From positions 15,129,725-15,193,724 of the forward strand of contig CM030837.1 in NCBI GenBank assembly GCA_018105865.1: DNA of 64,000 nt, read 5' to 3'. The notes under the pieces were generated by a model that had not been told where the DNA came from, searched no databases, and worked only from the letters and a program-made list of their open reading frames with translations. The stretch comes from Metaphire vulgaris. Taxonomy: Eukaryota; Annelida; Clitellata; Crassiclitellata; Megascolecidae. Of this stretch, positions 20,893 to 34,136 are shown piece by piece (within the stretch, counting starts at the first letter, position 1; each line of letters starts with the position of its first letter). Position numbers and translations under genes: made by a program.

Positions 20893-21186
20893 CAGTGCCG
20901 GATTAAGTTTTTGGAGGTCTGGTGCAAACAACGCGACGAAACTTTTTAAGAGGCCCTCAACCCTCCAAGTTTGAAGTTTCAAACCTCTGCCAAAAAATTA
21001 TAAAAATTTATTTTAAACTATAGAAAATTTTCTTAAATATATTTATTTAAAATGATATACATTTAGTACTGCATTTTTAAAATTAAAATTCATTGTTTGT
21101 GATTTAATATACTATATTTACTTTAAAAATTGAACCAGTGGGTCTGACGCAAGTGCTCCAGTTGAGCCGTAGTTAATACGACACTG
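20893..21186. mobile_element. hAT MITE, CAGTGCCGGATTAAG family
   Basis: CAGTGCCGGATTAAGTTT and TAATACGACACTG ends. Flanks CCTATATG and CCTACATG give an 8-bp duplication with one mismatch. Confidence 0.8.
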
Positions 21187-21880
21187 CCTACATGTGGTGT
21201 CCACTTTCACGTGCATGCGTTTGGTAAACTTACATTCACAGACACTTGTTTAATTTATACAAAATGACGATGGTGACAATGACACCAATGTTGTTTGTTA
21301 GCAGAAAAAATATCGTTTTTGCTTCTCAAGTCTTAGTTACAAGTTTAGTTGTGTTAACATCAGTACTTGATTGTTGAAGAGGCAATTGATTCTAAATCCA
21401 TATGGTGTGATTGTGTCATGTCATGAGCGTGACCACGGTGCAGGAGTGCATGTACACCACCGGGAAGTGCTGATCTTAGGCAAATGTATTGGTAATAGTA
21501 GTAAAAGTGATAATTTGATAAACTTCCCCACACACAGTCCACAGACACTTTTTCTTTAAGTAGATTATGTATTTCTTGCAAACTTCAAAAAGCATAACAT
21601 TGAAAATTTCATAAAAGCCATGGACTCTTAAGAGATCAGTGAGAAAACATGAATATTTTTGTCAGAAAAAGCAGACCAATATTTTAGAATTGCACCCTCA
21701 AATATTTTGGTTCTATGTCCAAACTCCTATTAATTCACTGGTAGTTCTGCCATTTGACTATTGGGGAACTGACTCTATGAGTGGAAAGTCTTCATTCTGC
21801 CTCTGGTGTTTGTATTTGCTCAGAGGATTAAGCCAGAACTTCAATGCATTTATAGCATTATATATTCTTATTACTGGTCC
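21187..21880. other. Unannotated intergenic DNA
   Basis: No gene or repeat recognised. Confidence 0.4.
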
Positions 21881-21881
21881 T

Positions 21882-22050
21882 TTTATACCCCCTAACCCCC
21901 CCCCCCCCAAAAAAAAAATTTGAGGTCGACACCCCCAAAAATTTGGTAATGTGACAATGGTATGCATACAAAATGCATACTAATTAGCTCCGGACACCCG
22001 CCCCATTTGAGGTCGACACCCCCAAATTCACAATCCAAGAAATATCTCTG
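21882..22050. mobile_element. hAT MITE, CAGGGTTAT family (reverse)
   Basis: The CACCCCC-rich body and the right end CCAAGAAATATCTCTG match the family in reverse. Flanks CTGGTCCT and CTGGTCCG match at 7 of 8. Confidence 0.7.
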
Positions 22051-22336
22051 CTGGTCCGTATCCTGCTATCTTATAAATTGTCACCAGTCTACTATGATTT
22101 AATTTAACCATTTCAGTTTCCAACTGAACATCGTAATATTGAGTTGCAAATGCCTAGAACACAATTCTCTGTTTTAGTGAATGATTTTAAGATGTCTGCT
22201 TAAATGCTATCTATATACCTGACAATATTAGATATCCGTTCATGTAGCTAATGTTTATTTCTTTCGTTCTGTAAAGTTTTGCCGAGAGCGCACGTAGATG
22301 CTGGCTTTAGCATTTTATTACGACTGTCTTAAGAAC

Positions 22337-22571
22337 CAGTGACGTAGCGAGGGGGCAGTACGTGGGGGCGAACCGCCCAGGGCGGCACTTGCTCTAAGGG
22401 CGGTATTTTCGAGATTTTTTAATTTTTGAAATTTTTACTTTTATGATGCGATAAGGTTTTTTGCTTGTCAGGAAATTTTGGGAAATTGATATAACGTTTT
22501 TTGTTTGTCAAGAATTTTCGGACGTGGCACTTTTTTCGCCCCGGGCGGCGCTTTGCCTCGCTACGGCACTG
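22337..22571. mobile_element. hAT MITE, CAGTGACGTAGCG family
   Basis: CAGTGACGTAGCGAGG and CCTCGCTACGGCACTG ends; flanks CTTAAGAAC and CTTAGAAC differ by one indel. Two reverse copies of the GACAAGCAAAAAA motif inside. Confidence 0.85.
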
Positions 22572-22775
22572 CTTAGAACCATCACCATGGATCATCACTT
22601 GACCAGCATCTGTAATAACGCATTTGTCTGAAATCTATATATGACTACAATGGTTGTGCGTTGAAGCAATGACAATAAACTTTACTCTTGACAAATAATT
22701 GATCATGATATTTGAATTAAAATGAGGTCAAATTCTGACGTTTGCTGAATTCCTTAATTCATTTGTGCTGCTGCT

Positions 22776-22960
22776 CAGTGTTTAATCTAGACTCCTGGAC
22801 TCCGGGGGGAACTGAAAAAGCCGGGGAAAACTGACAAAGCCGGGGGGAATTCTGCTAGGGGCCGCTGTTAGTCCATGTAGTATTCCAAAATTTCCGCGGG
22901 GAATTTGAAATTTCCGGGAGGAAGGGCAATTCCCCCGGAAACGGCCTAGATTAAACACTG
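22776..22960. mobile_element. MITE, CAGTGTTTAATCTAG family
   Basis: CAGTGTTTAATCTAG and CTAGATTAAACACTG are perfect inverted ends, with a perfect target duplication CTGCTGCT on both sides (though in a CTG-rich site). Confidence 0.92.
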
Positions 22961-23262
22961 CTGCTGCTGATGGTTAATTATGATTATCATGGGCGACCGC
23001 AGAAATCTTTCCATGAGTGCAAAAAGGATCTTGTGTGACGAAAGAAACGAGCAATTTTACTTTTTTCATAACTTCACAATTTTTCCAGGGGTGCAATCGC
23101 ACCCTCTTGCAACCCCTCAGGACGCCCATGATGATTATTATAATAAAAACTTAATTATGTTGCTTCGTTTAGGCCTATACTTGACTATGCTGCCGTGCAA
23201 ATATTTGCTGTAATTTTTTAAAATAGGCCTATAAGATTGTATAGCAAACGATGACTTATTTA

Positions 23263-23355
23263 AAGGGTTCTAGGACAATTCGGAGACGGACAATTCGGAG
23301 CACAGTTTAACCCTAACTCTAACTTTAACTCTAACCCTAACCCTAAACCTCACCC
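23263..23355. repeat. CGGACAATTCGGAG phrase plus degenerate CCCTAA tract
   Basis: Two iterations of GACAATTCGGAG followed by about 50 bp of CCCTAA/CTCTAA-like units (23308-23355). The layout resembles the arm and core of the elements at 50545 and 56463, but the mirror arm was not found. Confidence 0.55.
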
Positions 23356-23605
23356 TAACTTGTGTAGAAGGCATAGTGGTGCTAATAGCAAGTCTATTAC
23401 CTGTTGCATTTCATTACAATATGTCCTTATGTCTATGTTATGCCATCAGATTTATTATGATTTGCTCTTTTAATTACTTAGTTCAGTGTTAATACGTGGA
23501 ATTTAGCATTTCTAGCTCTTGACGAGGGCGGGAAGTTGGCAGATTGGTAACAACACTGGACGATAGAGCAGAACGTCGCTGGTGTTGATTGATAAGCGAT
23601 CGAAC

Positions 23606-23987
23606 CAGGCCCGCCGCAAGTGGGGGTGCAGAGGGTGCAGCTGCACCCCTTGGAAAAATGTAGGGGGTGCAGTGCACCCCTGGAAAGAAGATGGGCTGCA
23701 CCCCCTCTGCACCCCCTTTCAGCTAAAATTCGTCAAAAAATTGCCAAAATTTGCTAAAACTGGTTCAAAAATTGCCAAAATTTGCTAAAATTGGTCCAAA
23801 ATTGCCAACATTTGCAAAACATCGTCAAAAATTTGCTAAAATTAGCCAAAAATTGCTAAGATTGGCCATAAAATTGCCAAAATTTGCAAACAATTATCTT
23901 GCCCCAAAGAAAAGCGTGAAATGATGCTACTGCTTTTATCTGGAGAAAATCTGCACCCCCTGATGAAAATTCGTTCCGGCGGGCCTG
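23606..23987. mobile_element. hAT element with CAGGCCCGCCG ends and internal minisatellite
   Basis: CAGGCCCGCCG and CGGCGGGCCTG ends with a perfect target duplication GATCGAAC (23598-23605, 23988-23995). The centre (23730-23900) is a decayed minisatellite of AAAATTGCCAAAATTTGCT-like units. Confidence 0.92.
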
Positions 23988-24149
23988 GATCGAACTTAGG
24001 CCTACTGATTAACTTTATAGTTTAACGAAGCAAAAATCATTTAAAATTTATTAGTAAAATCTAGAAAGTGATTATAGGCCTATACCATTAGCATAGATAT
24101 ACCGTCTACGTTAACCTTTCCTGAATCTTCTTCATAACTTCATCGTTTG

Positions 24150-24313
24150 CGTGGATATTTTCACACCCCCTAACACCCTCCATCTGAGGCCGACACACCC
24201 CGCAACACCCCCAATCTTAGCCTGGGATGAAATTTTTGCTTGTCAGACTTTTAGCCAGGGAGCCCCCAAATATACCGACATCCCCCAAATTGATAATCCT
24301 AGAAATAACCCTG
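24150..24313. mobile_element. hAT MITE, CAGGGTTAT family (reverse)
   Basis: GGATATTTTCACACCCCC and ATCCTAGAAATAACCCTG ends with a perfect target duplication ATCGTTTG. Contains TTTTTGCTTGTCAGAC. Confidence 0.92.
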
Positions 24314-24429
24314 ATCGTTTGTAGGCCTACTTACGAAAATGTCCAGTTATTGTGTTGACAGCGTGAAAAGTGCCTATTTAATATGTTAAGTCAGATGTAG
24401 TCATTGGTTGATTAAAAAAGTGTTGTCGA

Positions 24430-24554
24430 GCGACTCCCGCGCCCATTAGGCCTATTTTGTTTAATTATTGGGGAAATTATCTCGGGACACTAGGTTATTA
24501 AATGTCAGTGGCTTTCACACAGGTTTACTTAGTCTCCTAAACCACTTAAAATCA

Positions 24555-24608
<54 letters not shown>
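24430..24608 (+). mobile_element. LINE 3' terminus with (TTA)n tail
   Basis: CCTAAACCACTTAAAATCACA leads into a TTA tract at 24556-24608, as at 10757 and 32648. Confidence 0.7.
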
Positions 24609-24609
<1 letters not shown>

Positions 24610-24815
24610 TGTCGTACAGCTAGGCTAAACCCGATATTTTAGAGTTTAGACTAACCACTGAGGATCGGCCTCTACCAGTGTGTGGGAGCGGAGCATGGGG
24701 GTGCCAAGAGCCAAATATTGGGTGGGCCAACATGGCAAGTAACCAGTTAGCAACACGAATTTGGTTAATACAATTCCCTTGCCTCCTGTGGGGCCAGAGC
24801 CCTCAGCCTTGGAAC

Positions 24816-24990
24816 CAGTGTTTATTCTAGCCCCCTTGACATTGGGGGGATTTTGAAATGTTTGGGGGGACAAGGTTTGAGTTTCCACACGTTTGGGGGG
24901 AAATTTCCATTCCCCCAGCCAACATCTAAAAAAGTTGGGGGGATTTTCAAACTGGGGGGATTCCCCTAAGAAGGCCTAGAATAAACACTG
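24816..24990. mobile_element. MITE, CAGTGTTTATTCTAG family
   Basis: CAGTGTTTATTCTAG and CTAGAATAAACACTG perfect inverted ends; flanks CTTGGAAC and CCTGGAAC match at 7 of 8. G6/C5 blocks inside. Confidence 0.92.
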
Positions 24991-25339
24991 CCTGGAACCA
25001 TTCCCTCCCCCGCCCATTAGGTCTAAATATTGGGTGGGCCATGGCCCAGCCTGTGGCACCCCCGCCCTATGGAGCAGAGTTAAACGCCATTCCCGAACAT
25101 TTGCAGTAACTGAACTTTGGCCTTTGCGCTGAGAATTTTTATATTGTGCACCGATCCCAGCCCATGTCTGATTCTGCCGTGGAGCTTTAAGGCTTGCATA
25201 CTGCATAGCTGAACATGGGCTTCCACAGTTCTGTAATTTAAAGCGTGTAATCAATATAGACTCTTAGCCAAAATATACAACATTAATTAATCGATCGTCG
25301 CTGAAGCTGTTCCTACGATAGACCAAAATCACTAAATGA

Positions 25340-26468
25340 CAAGAGTAACTCGAAAAGCTGATCCGCATATTCTGAAGCCCGACGTATTTATGCAGAAAAC
25401 CAGCGCAAAGGAACTGTGCGAAACATATAAGATTTGTATACGCAGCGATCATCGCAGACCGTTTTCTTCTGCTCGCCAGCTAATAAGAGACCTCTTCGGC
25501 GGTCGCTGTGCCGGTGCGGAGTTTCTTACGTACGAAACGACTGCTAAGTTGCGTGTGCCGGCGGACCCAAGCCTTCGAGTTGGGAGGGCTGCGGGCATAG
25601 GTAGTAGCTTCTGAGTGAGGAGCTTCTGGCGGTATCATTGAACCAAGGTGCTCTGGATCGTTTTACGCGTGGCTTTATTTGGAACGCCTCCGCGGACGCT
25701 GGCCGGTAAAACAGAGCCTCGTTTTCCTGGCACTAAACGGCCAGACACACACACACACAGAGAGAAGATAACATCGCATGGATATCTTGCGCCTTTCCAA
25801 CAGTCGTTCAGATGAACCTCGAGTCCCGGGAGGGGTGACAAGATGGCTGGCTGATTCCCATCCGCATGGTAAAACGTCTTCTTATAAAAACAAATTCACG
25901 TACACAGCATCATAAGGACTCGGCGGTAGTTTTGAACAATCTGAAACGGATTAATACAAATCCACGTCGACAAAAGAACACATAAATTGGACATGCCAAT
26001 GAAAAGAAAGTACCCTGCTCTCACCTTGTGTTCAGCTGGTGGGACGGCGACGCCAACCAGTTCTATATATATACACACACACACATGATACACATGTAAC
26101 CGCGTGTAAAGCGTTGCGGGCGGCGGTGGAAATCGAGGTACTGGAGCAACAGAGGAAGTAGGGCACCGCCACGACCGCCACCACCACCACGAGAGAAAGG
26201 GAGAGGCGTCCGCGGACCCTGCGGACCCTGTTGCATCCGGTCTTTCGACTGCTTCCCCGACTTGCCTTCTGACGATCGCTGTCGGGTTCGAACAGAGGAT
26301 CAGCGTTGTCCGTCGTCGTCGTCTTCTTCTTCCTCGGCCGGCGACGGACTGGGCAGGAAACAACCGGCATCGACTACTGTAATGACCTTTCAACGACGCA
26401 GCAAAAAAAGTCCCGACAGAAGCGCCAGTGGACATCGGTCTCCCACGCTGTTTTGATCCGAGGAAGCG
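25340..26468 (+). promoter_or_regulatory. CpG-rich upstream region of the CCDC141-titin gene (probable promoter / 5' UTR)
   Basis: Base composition changes here from AT-rich to distinctly CpG-rich (CGTCG, GCGGC, CGACG throughout) and stays so up to the start codon at 26469. Several short open frames on both strands have no recognisable content. A CpG-rich block next to a first coding exon is the usual look of a promoter or 5' UTR. No TATA box or transcription start could be fixed. Confidence 0.45.
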
Positions 26469-26609
26469 ATGCACACTCGACCGGGGGGTGACGACGCCGT
26501 TGCGGCGTCGTCGTCGGGCGTTTCGGAACAGGACCAGCCGTCAACGACCACCATCTCAACCGTTGCCGTACAGGCTGGAAAGGCAAAGATCGTCCTGGCA
26601 ATACTGAAG
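26469..26609 (+). CDS. CCDC141-TTN: Exon 1: start and CCDC141 N-terminal block
   Basis: ATG at 26469 (G at -3). Encodes MHTRPGG, a Ser/Thr stretch, then TTISTVAVQAGKAKIVLAI and LK, the most conserved N-terminal segment of CCDC141. Donor AAG|GTAGTT, phase 0. Upstream ATGs are not in frame with this block. Confidence 0.88.
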
Positions 26610-26657
26610 GTAGTTCTGCTATTATTTGTCACCACTCTCAATAATAATAAAAATAAA

Positions 26658-26706
<49 letters not shown>

Positions 26707-26707
26707 G

Positions 26708-26743
<36 letters not shown>

Positions 26744-27607
26744 CAACAAATTGCAATCAATACAAAATCATTTATTCATGCTGTTACAAGTCATTTAAAT
26801 TCTCCCATATTTCACCCATACTAAAATCATTACATTGGCTTAAAATAACTGAATGTATCCAATATAAGATAATAACACTTACATATAGCTCACTTCAGTC
26901 ATCAAACCTGTCTACCTTAGATCACTATTAACCCCTCAGCCTCCTTGACCCACACGTTCATCATCTTACCTCACTCTGTCACGCCCACTCAATCAGTCAT
27001 CCCTGAAAATTTGCAACCGTGCCTTCTCATACGTCTCACCTGAACTTTGGAACTCGATCTCAGCTTCCCTCCACAGACTTGGACACTTTCAAACAATAAA
27101 AGCTGAATCCTCATTTCCTATCATTCCTGCATTATCTCCTCAAGTCTTCAGGTCTAGGCTTAAATCCTTCCTTTTTCTAAAATCATATCCTCCATAGCTG
27201 TAACAACCTAGCCTCACTGCCCTTTGGATGTTGACTATTGCCTGGCTGATAACCTACCTTCCCTATAGCTATTTTAAAGAGGCTGAGTGGTAAGAATTTG
27301 CAGCTACTGTTGGTTTTCAAGGCGCTATAGAAATCCACTAGTTGTTTTTACTTACTTACTTAATAATAATAATAAAAATAATAATAATAATAAAATAATA
27401 ATAAAATAATAATAATAATAATGGTATAATTTGAGTGACAGTGGTTTACCATGAGAAATCCTACTAAACCACTTAAAAATCAAGTTGTTATTATTAACAG
27501 TTTTTCTAGTAGTAATTATAGTAGTAGTAGCAGCAGTAGTAGTAGTAGTAGTAGCAGTAGTAGTAGTAGCTAGCAGCAGCAGTAGTAATAGTAGCATTAG
27601 TAGTAGT

Positions 27608-27644
<37 letters not shown>

Positions 27645-28055
27645 CAGTATTATTGATAGCAGTAGTAGTAGTAATAATAAGCATTATTATTATTGGCAGC
27701 AGCAGCAGCAAATAATAAATAATAGCAGTAACTGAGTTAAGAATGGTTCAGTAGGACCTGTTTTTATGAGAAATGGTGCTGCACAGCAGCAGCACTCTTC
27801 ATTCAGTCAATGTTTCAGCAGTTTTGGCGTTTAAGTTGGCTTTCATTAAGTGTCAGATTAAATGATCATCTGTTGAAAGTTGAGTTCTTGGTGGTGGTGA
27901 TAATACCACACCACAGCATGAAGACAGTTTGTGTTCAAGATGATTTGGAAATTTCAAGTGAGACCAGAATAAGAAATTGGCTTATTGGTAAATGTAAATG
28001 GTAAAAGATGCAGCAGCATCAGCAGAGAGAGAGAGCAGAGAGAGAGAGAGTGAGA

Positions 28056-28118
<63 letters not shown>

Positions 28119-28828
28119 GAGTGGAGAGAGAGTATCTTCTCTTTCATACACAGTTGCAGGTGATAATACTGTCTCAGATACTTGAATGTTGCAAGTGATT
28201 TTCATTTGCTCTTGGTGATGGCTAAAATTCAATGGATGTGATGTGTAATGTTGTACTGTTAAATGCTTGTTCAGACATTTCTTCAACTGACTTTTTCTTG
28301 GCTTTCCTATCAGCAAGGTGGTGGTTGTTCAAAATGGATGATCTCTCTTTGTTAAACAGTTGCCTTTAACTTTATTCATTTGGTATCCCTGTTGTGGTTG
28401 CATTTATTTGTCAGGAATCAGAATTTGTAGACCTGATATACAGAGTTTGACCTAATTGCTTGAATCTTGGCAGTAGTGTTGTTTGACATATCTTGTAGCA
28501 GCAGCTAGTGCAGAATGATGTCAATGCTGCATTTAAAGGCAATGGCTTATCTGTGTCATGCTTAAATGGAGAGGATAATAACAGCAGTTGATAATAAGGC
28601 CTAATAATAATATTAATAATGTTGGATTATTGATTTTTATAGTAATAATATTATTATTAATATTATTATTATAGCAAATAATAAATAACAGTAACTGAGT
28701 TAAGAATGGTCTAGGACCTGTTTTTATGAGAAATACTGAACTGCCAAGCCACTCTTCATTCAGTCAATGTTTCACTTTTAGGGTTTAAGTTGGCTTTCAT
28801 TAAGTGTCGATTAAATGATCATCTGTTG

Positions 28829-28900
<72 letters not shown>

Positions 28901-31900
28901 AGATACACAGTTGCAGGTGATAATACTGTCTCAGATACTTGAATGTTGCAAGTGATTTTCATTTGCTCTTGATGATGGCTAAAATTCAATGGATGTGATG
29001 TGTAATGTTGTACTGTTAAATGCTTGTTCAGACATTTCTTCAACTGACTTTTTCTTGGCTTTCCTATCAGCAAGCTTGTTCAAAATGGATGATCTCTCTT
29101 TGTTAAACAGTTGCCTTTAACTTTATTCATTTGGTATCCCTGTTGTGGTTGCATTTATTTGTCAGGAATCAGAATTTGTAGACCTGATATACAGAGTTTG
29201 ACCTAATTGCTTGAATCTTGGCTTAGTGTTGTTTGACATATCTTGTATTTTGCTAGTGCAGAATGATGTCAATGCTGCATTTAAAAGGCAATGGCTTATC
29301 TGTGTCATGCTTAAATGGAGAGGATATGAACAGCAGTTGAACATATAGGCCTACTGGTAGTATTGACAGTGGTGGAGGATCAAAGGTTTTTAAAAATCAG
29401 CTTTGTTTATATGACACAGGAGGTATAGTAACATTAAGCAGGTCTAACCTTGGAATACTGGGTTACAAAAGGGACCTTGGAAATGGTTGACCTCAGAGGC
29501 TCATTGGTCACAGCTGCAGAGTTCCTGCTCAAGTTAATTAATTAAAATTATTAAGCTGTAGTCCAGTTTTGATGCATTTCATTAGACAAACTAATATATT
29601 ATGACAAATTATATATTAAAACAGTAATAATTATATACATGGGTTATGAGCTCATAAACTTTATTTAGCCTCAATGGACATTGGAAATTTCCCATGCCAC
29701 TGTGACCAGTATGCCTCTGGGTCTATCTCTATTTAATTGTGCTTCCTCTAATTGAATTTCATAACAATATTCTCAATCTGCTATCACAGAGCCAATTAGA
29801 TTCTCAGTCTACTACAGGTAACAGTTTTTCATCTTAGTTGCTTGAACGAGTATACCCATATTATAAATTTTATTCAGCTACTCTGTACAACAGTATCCAT
29901 ACATTTTTTAAGTGTTTGAAGCACTAATATGCATATTCACTTAAATACTTTATACTGCTCTTTTAAAAATTATATTGAATTACATCCATGATATAGTTGT
30001 AGCTTAGCTGCCTTCCTTGTGTTTAGGTCAATTCCAAAACCATTCTATTTGTGGCTCATGGAATGCGAATAGTATTTGTCAGACAATTATCTTGTTACAA
30101 AACCCTTTAATAGTAATAATAATGGAAACGGCATGCAGTATTGAATTAAAATTAATGTAATGTAATGTACCGGTAGTATTTTTATAGTGCCTTTTCTATT
30201 TCTATTCAATATCACTCCTGCCTGTGGTAGATAACTGAGTTTGCACAATAGGACTTGTACAGTATATCAAACTAACAGCAGCTAACTGAACAAGGCTTTT
30301 AAGGACTGAAATAATGCAGACTTAAACTTACTTGTCGTTATTATAGTGCTTTGATATTAGTGTACTGGGAATTAACCTAAAGCATCAAGCAACTATTTTT
30401 TATGTCTACTCCACACAGGTGACAGATTCATGTCCAAGAATTGAATATCTTTGCTTACTTTTACTAGTACTCAATTTAGGCTCTTTTTGAAATTTGGAAA
30501 GTACCGGTAACTATTTAAAGGTACGAAAGTAGGCTGTGGAAGAGGTCATGATGGTTATCAGCAGTCATACATCCTGTTTGTCTACTGAAACTGGATATGA
30601 TCTGGTTTGCCAGCTTCTTTGAAATTGAGCATGTTTGAGAAGGTTCAGACTGACTTTCTGACTTTACACTTAAAACCTGCTCTGTTGTGACCTACTGGAA
30701 TTGTTGTGAAGACTGTCTCTGTGATAGAATCCTGAAGATTCAGAAGATAACTTTCCATTTACTGCTGTCTGTTGGCTGTCTTCCACTTCACTGGGTATCT
30801 TCATATCTGGTCTAAAATGCTTCATTTTCTTTTGACTTGTTTACTCTATTAAATATGTAAATGAGCTGTTTTGCGTGCTTGATTACCGGTAATGTGGTCA
30901 TTAAATAATGATAATGATAATAATTATAATTATAATTGTCCACTTTTATAGCACCATTTCAAATATGCAAAGATTTCAATCAATAACAGTCCACATACAT
31001 TCAAAAAGGTCAGTTAAGGGAAATGGGTAGACATGCTGTGAAGGAAGAAAAGCCAGCTGAACGATGTATTTCAAGTCATTGAAGTACATTGTACATTGGA
31101 AGGTCTGAAGATTTGACAAGCAGAAGAAGAGAGCTCTAGAATTTTGGGTCAGCAGCAGAAAATATTCACTAACCTATTTAGATATTACTGGTAGTTCTAG
31201 ATACATTGAGTGATACATTGTCACACAGTTCTTCCTTTGAATTGTCCTGAATTGAAGCTAATTTGAGCTTGGCTTACTAGTTTTGAACCTTCAAGTAAGC
31301 ATCGTAATGGTTTGGAGACATTTTTTGGATTTACTTTAAAATTCTGAAGTGGTTTAGAAGTACTGTAATTTTGTCACATGTATTTAAAAATCTAAATTGC
31401 TTTGCTCAAATACTTTGTAATGATACTTTCCAGATATCCTGTCATTAAAGAATTCTTTCCAGATTTCCTGTCATTACAGGATTAAGGACTTTGTGACTTC
31501 TAGTTAATTGGTAGAGGCTTACTGATCTTCAATTATCTACTAATACTAATAATAATTAATGGCACCATTTCTAGTACCCTTAGGCACAAATCGATAGTAC
31601 TCCAAATCTTAACCATAAAAGACCAGGTCATTCTAATTTTCAGATAATGAACTCTGTGTGGTGGGCTGCTGCAGTTGACTGGCCAATGATTTTTCCATCC
31701 GTTTGCTTCTGGCATAAGGTGGAGAATTTTGTATTTATGTAGGAATTTGTCCCCAGCTTCATTTTGTTCAGCAGTTTTGTGGTGGCTCTTAACTCTTAAC
31801 TGCTTAATGTGTTGATTTGTAAGATGACAAGAACCTACTGGAAATGGAATAAAACGTTTGGCTTCGATTAGCATGTGAGCAAAAGCATGAGTTGGACACC

Positions 31901-32668
31901 TCTGTTTACAAAGTTCTGGAGGCTTTAAAAAGGGCAAAAGCTGGAGATTTTTTTATGAAAACTGATGCATCATCTTAATGAAAATCCAATTCTTCAATTT
32001 ATATTGTTCTGTGGTAATATCCTACCAGTCATCAGCCTAAATTGCTATGCAGACCACTTCAATGTTCACTCTTGGATGGTAATGGATATGTGAATGCCTT
32101 AGTATGGAACCCATGTTTGGTGGCTTATCTAAGGCAGGGCTGTTGCTCTAGTGAATGAGCTATCAAGACACTAAAACTTGTAGAGAATGAACCAGGTGAA
32201 CCAAGTGACAATGATGGAAGTCAATTACAGACAGGTGGTTTGCAGAAGCTGATATAATTTAAATGCTTACAGGTGGATTTGGTAACAAGGAAACTACAAT
32301 TATTCACAGTAGAGATTAAGAAATACAGACTTTGAAATTACCGACTGCCATAGTTTAGTGTGCCTTGAAAGGAGGAGAGAGAGGGGATTTGATAGAAATG
32401 TACAAAATAATGACTTGGTAAGTAAATGGACCATACAATTGATTCGATCACACATGCAAATTGTTTAAGCAGAGGGTGGGACAAAAGAAGAAAATGTTTT
32501 TAGTGCATGGGTGGTGAACAAATGGAACAGTTTGGACGAGGTGGGAGTGACAGTTGAAACAGTAAACGGATTCCAAGATTATCTCGCAAGACTAGGTTAT
32601 TGAATGTAGAGAGTTACTACAGTGGTTTTTACACAGGCCTACTTAGCCTTCTAAACCACTTTAAATCA

Positions 32669-32738
<70 letters not shown>

Positions 32739-34083
32739 AGAGTTGCTGATGTTGTGATCAGCTTGTCAAAAAGAGCATATTTGTTAGCATTCAAATTTTT
32801 AAGGATGATGAAATTTTGCGTGAATCTCAGATTCAAGGAGTGTGAGACGTTGGCATTGAGTTTTTTTAAAATGCAGGCATCACACAACCACAGAGTCTTT
32901 TATAATTAATTCCATGAAATGGTTTTGACCAATGGCTATGGTCCATAGTGCCAAGGCCACATTGTAGCCTTTTTGTCTTCATTGATTGCTGATGACTTTG
33001 GCTACGTATGGCCCAAAAGAGGGCCCATTTTGTCAGTAGGACCCCTGATTATACTAAAAGCCTAGGACAATCTGGGGCCCAGAGCTCAGGTGAATTCTTG
33101 ATCATTGTAACTGCTGATCTGATCAATATGTTCATTATGTTTGCTATTTAGCCATGTCTAATATTTTCCATATTATGTTTTTTCACATGGTAAGAAATGA
33201 ATTAAATTTTTATGTTTGTATGTTTAATCTCTGTAGGTTTAATCTTCCTTGAGAAACAAATTGATTGATTGATTGATAATAACTTTTGATTTACAGAGCC
33301 ATGATTGGATTCGAGTTCGGATACAGCAGATGGAACCGGATATCATGGAAGTGGGAGCAACGCTGGAAGAAGCGAAGAGTCTTCGAAGGGAGCATGATGA
33401 AATTCTCTTGAAACTTAATGTAAGCTTTTTTAATTTGTATAATTTTTATGTCTCATCATCATCATCATGTTCTCTGTCCTGGGACAGGTTCAGGGCTCCA
33501 TTGTTTCCATTCCTCTCTGCATCTTGCTTTTTCTTTGATTTCTGCGTATAGGTCTTGTGATGCTGTGTATATGTTTTCATCATCCAGTCCAATAGCATTC
33601 TCTTTGGTCTTCCTTTTGTCTTTTTTCCTGATAAAAAAAATCAGAAATTATTATTTCTACTGTAGAAAAATTTTCATGGTGTCTTTTTTGTTGATTCAAC
33701 AGCACTATTAGTAATAGAGCCGTTATTTTGCCACGGTAAAAGTACATTCTTGAAATGAATTTCCAAATTAAATATTGAATGTTGATAGTTGATTCAATAA
33801 TTCTGCACTAACTCAACTACTGATGCCATTGTGAAAGTAAATGTGAATGTGAATTCTTATGCATAAATATCCCTAGTTTAATGATCTTTCATTTGCTAAG
33901 TTAACGTTATTGTCATTATGTGAAACCCTATACTTTGGTATTTTGCTTTAGCAATTTGATGTTGTTTGCTTAGAAGCAATGATGAAGAACTTGATATTTC
34001 TTTCACAAAATGCATCATTGTCATCATCGTCATCATCTTCATTGTCGTCATCATCATCATCTTCATTGGTATCATCGTTGTCG

Positions 34084-34136
<53 letters not shown>

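Noticed and set aside
23308..23355. Telomeric repeat array
   Set aside because: Units are degenerate (CTCTAA, CTTTAA, CCCTAA), short and interstitial; similar tracts sit inside MITEs elsewhere in the window.
25336..26500. Several 60-190 codon frames in the CpG-rich block
   Set aside because: GC-rich DNA lacks stops by chance; none has a recognisable domain or joins in phase to exon 1.
31533..31937. 134-codon minus-strand frame in intron 1
   Set aside because: No motif, no family similarity and ordinary AT-rich codon content; probably chance.
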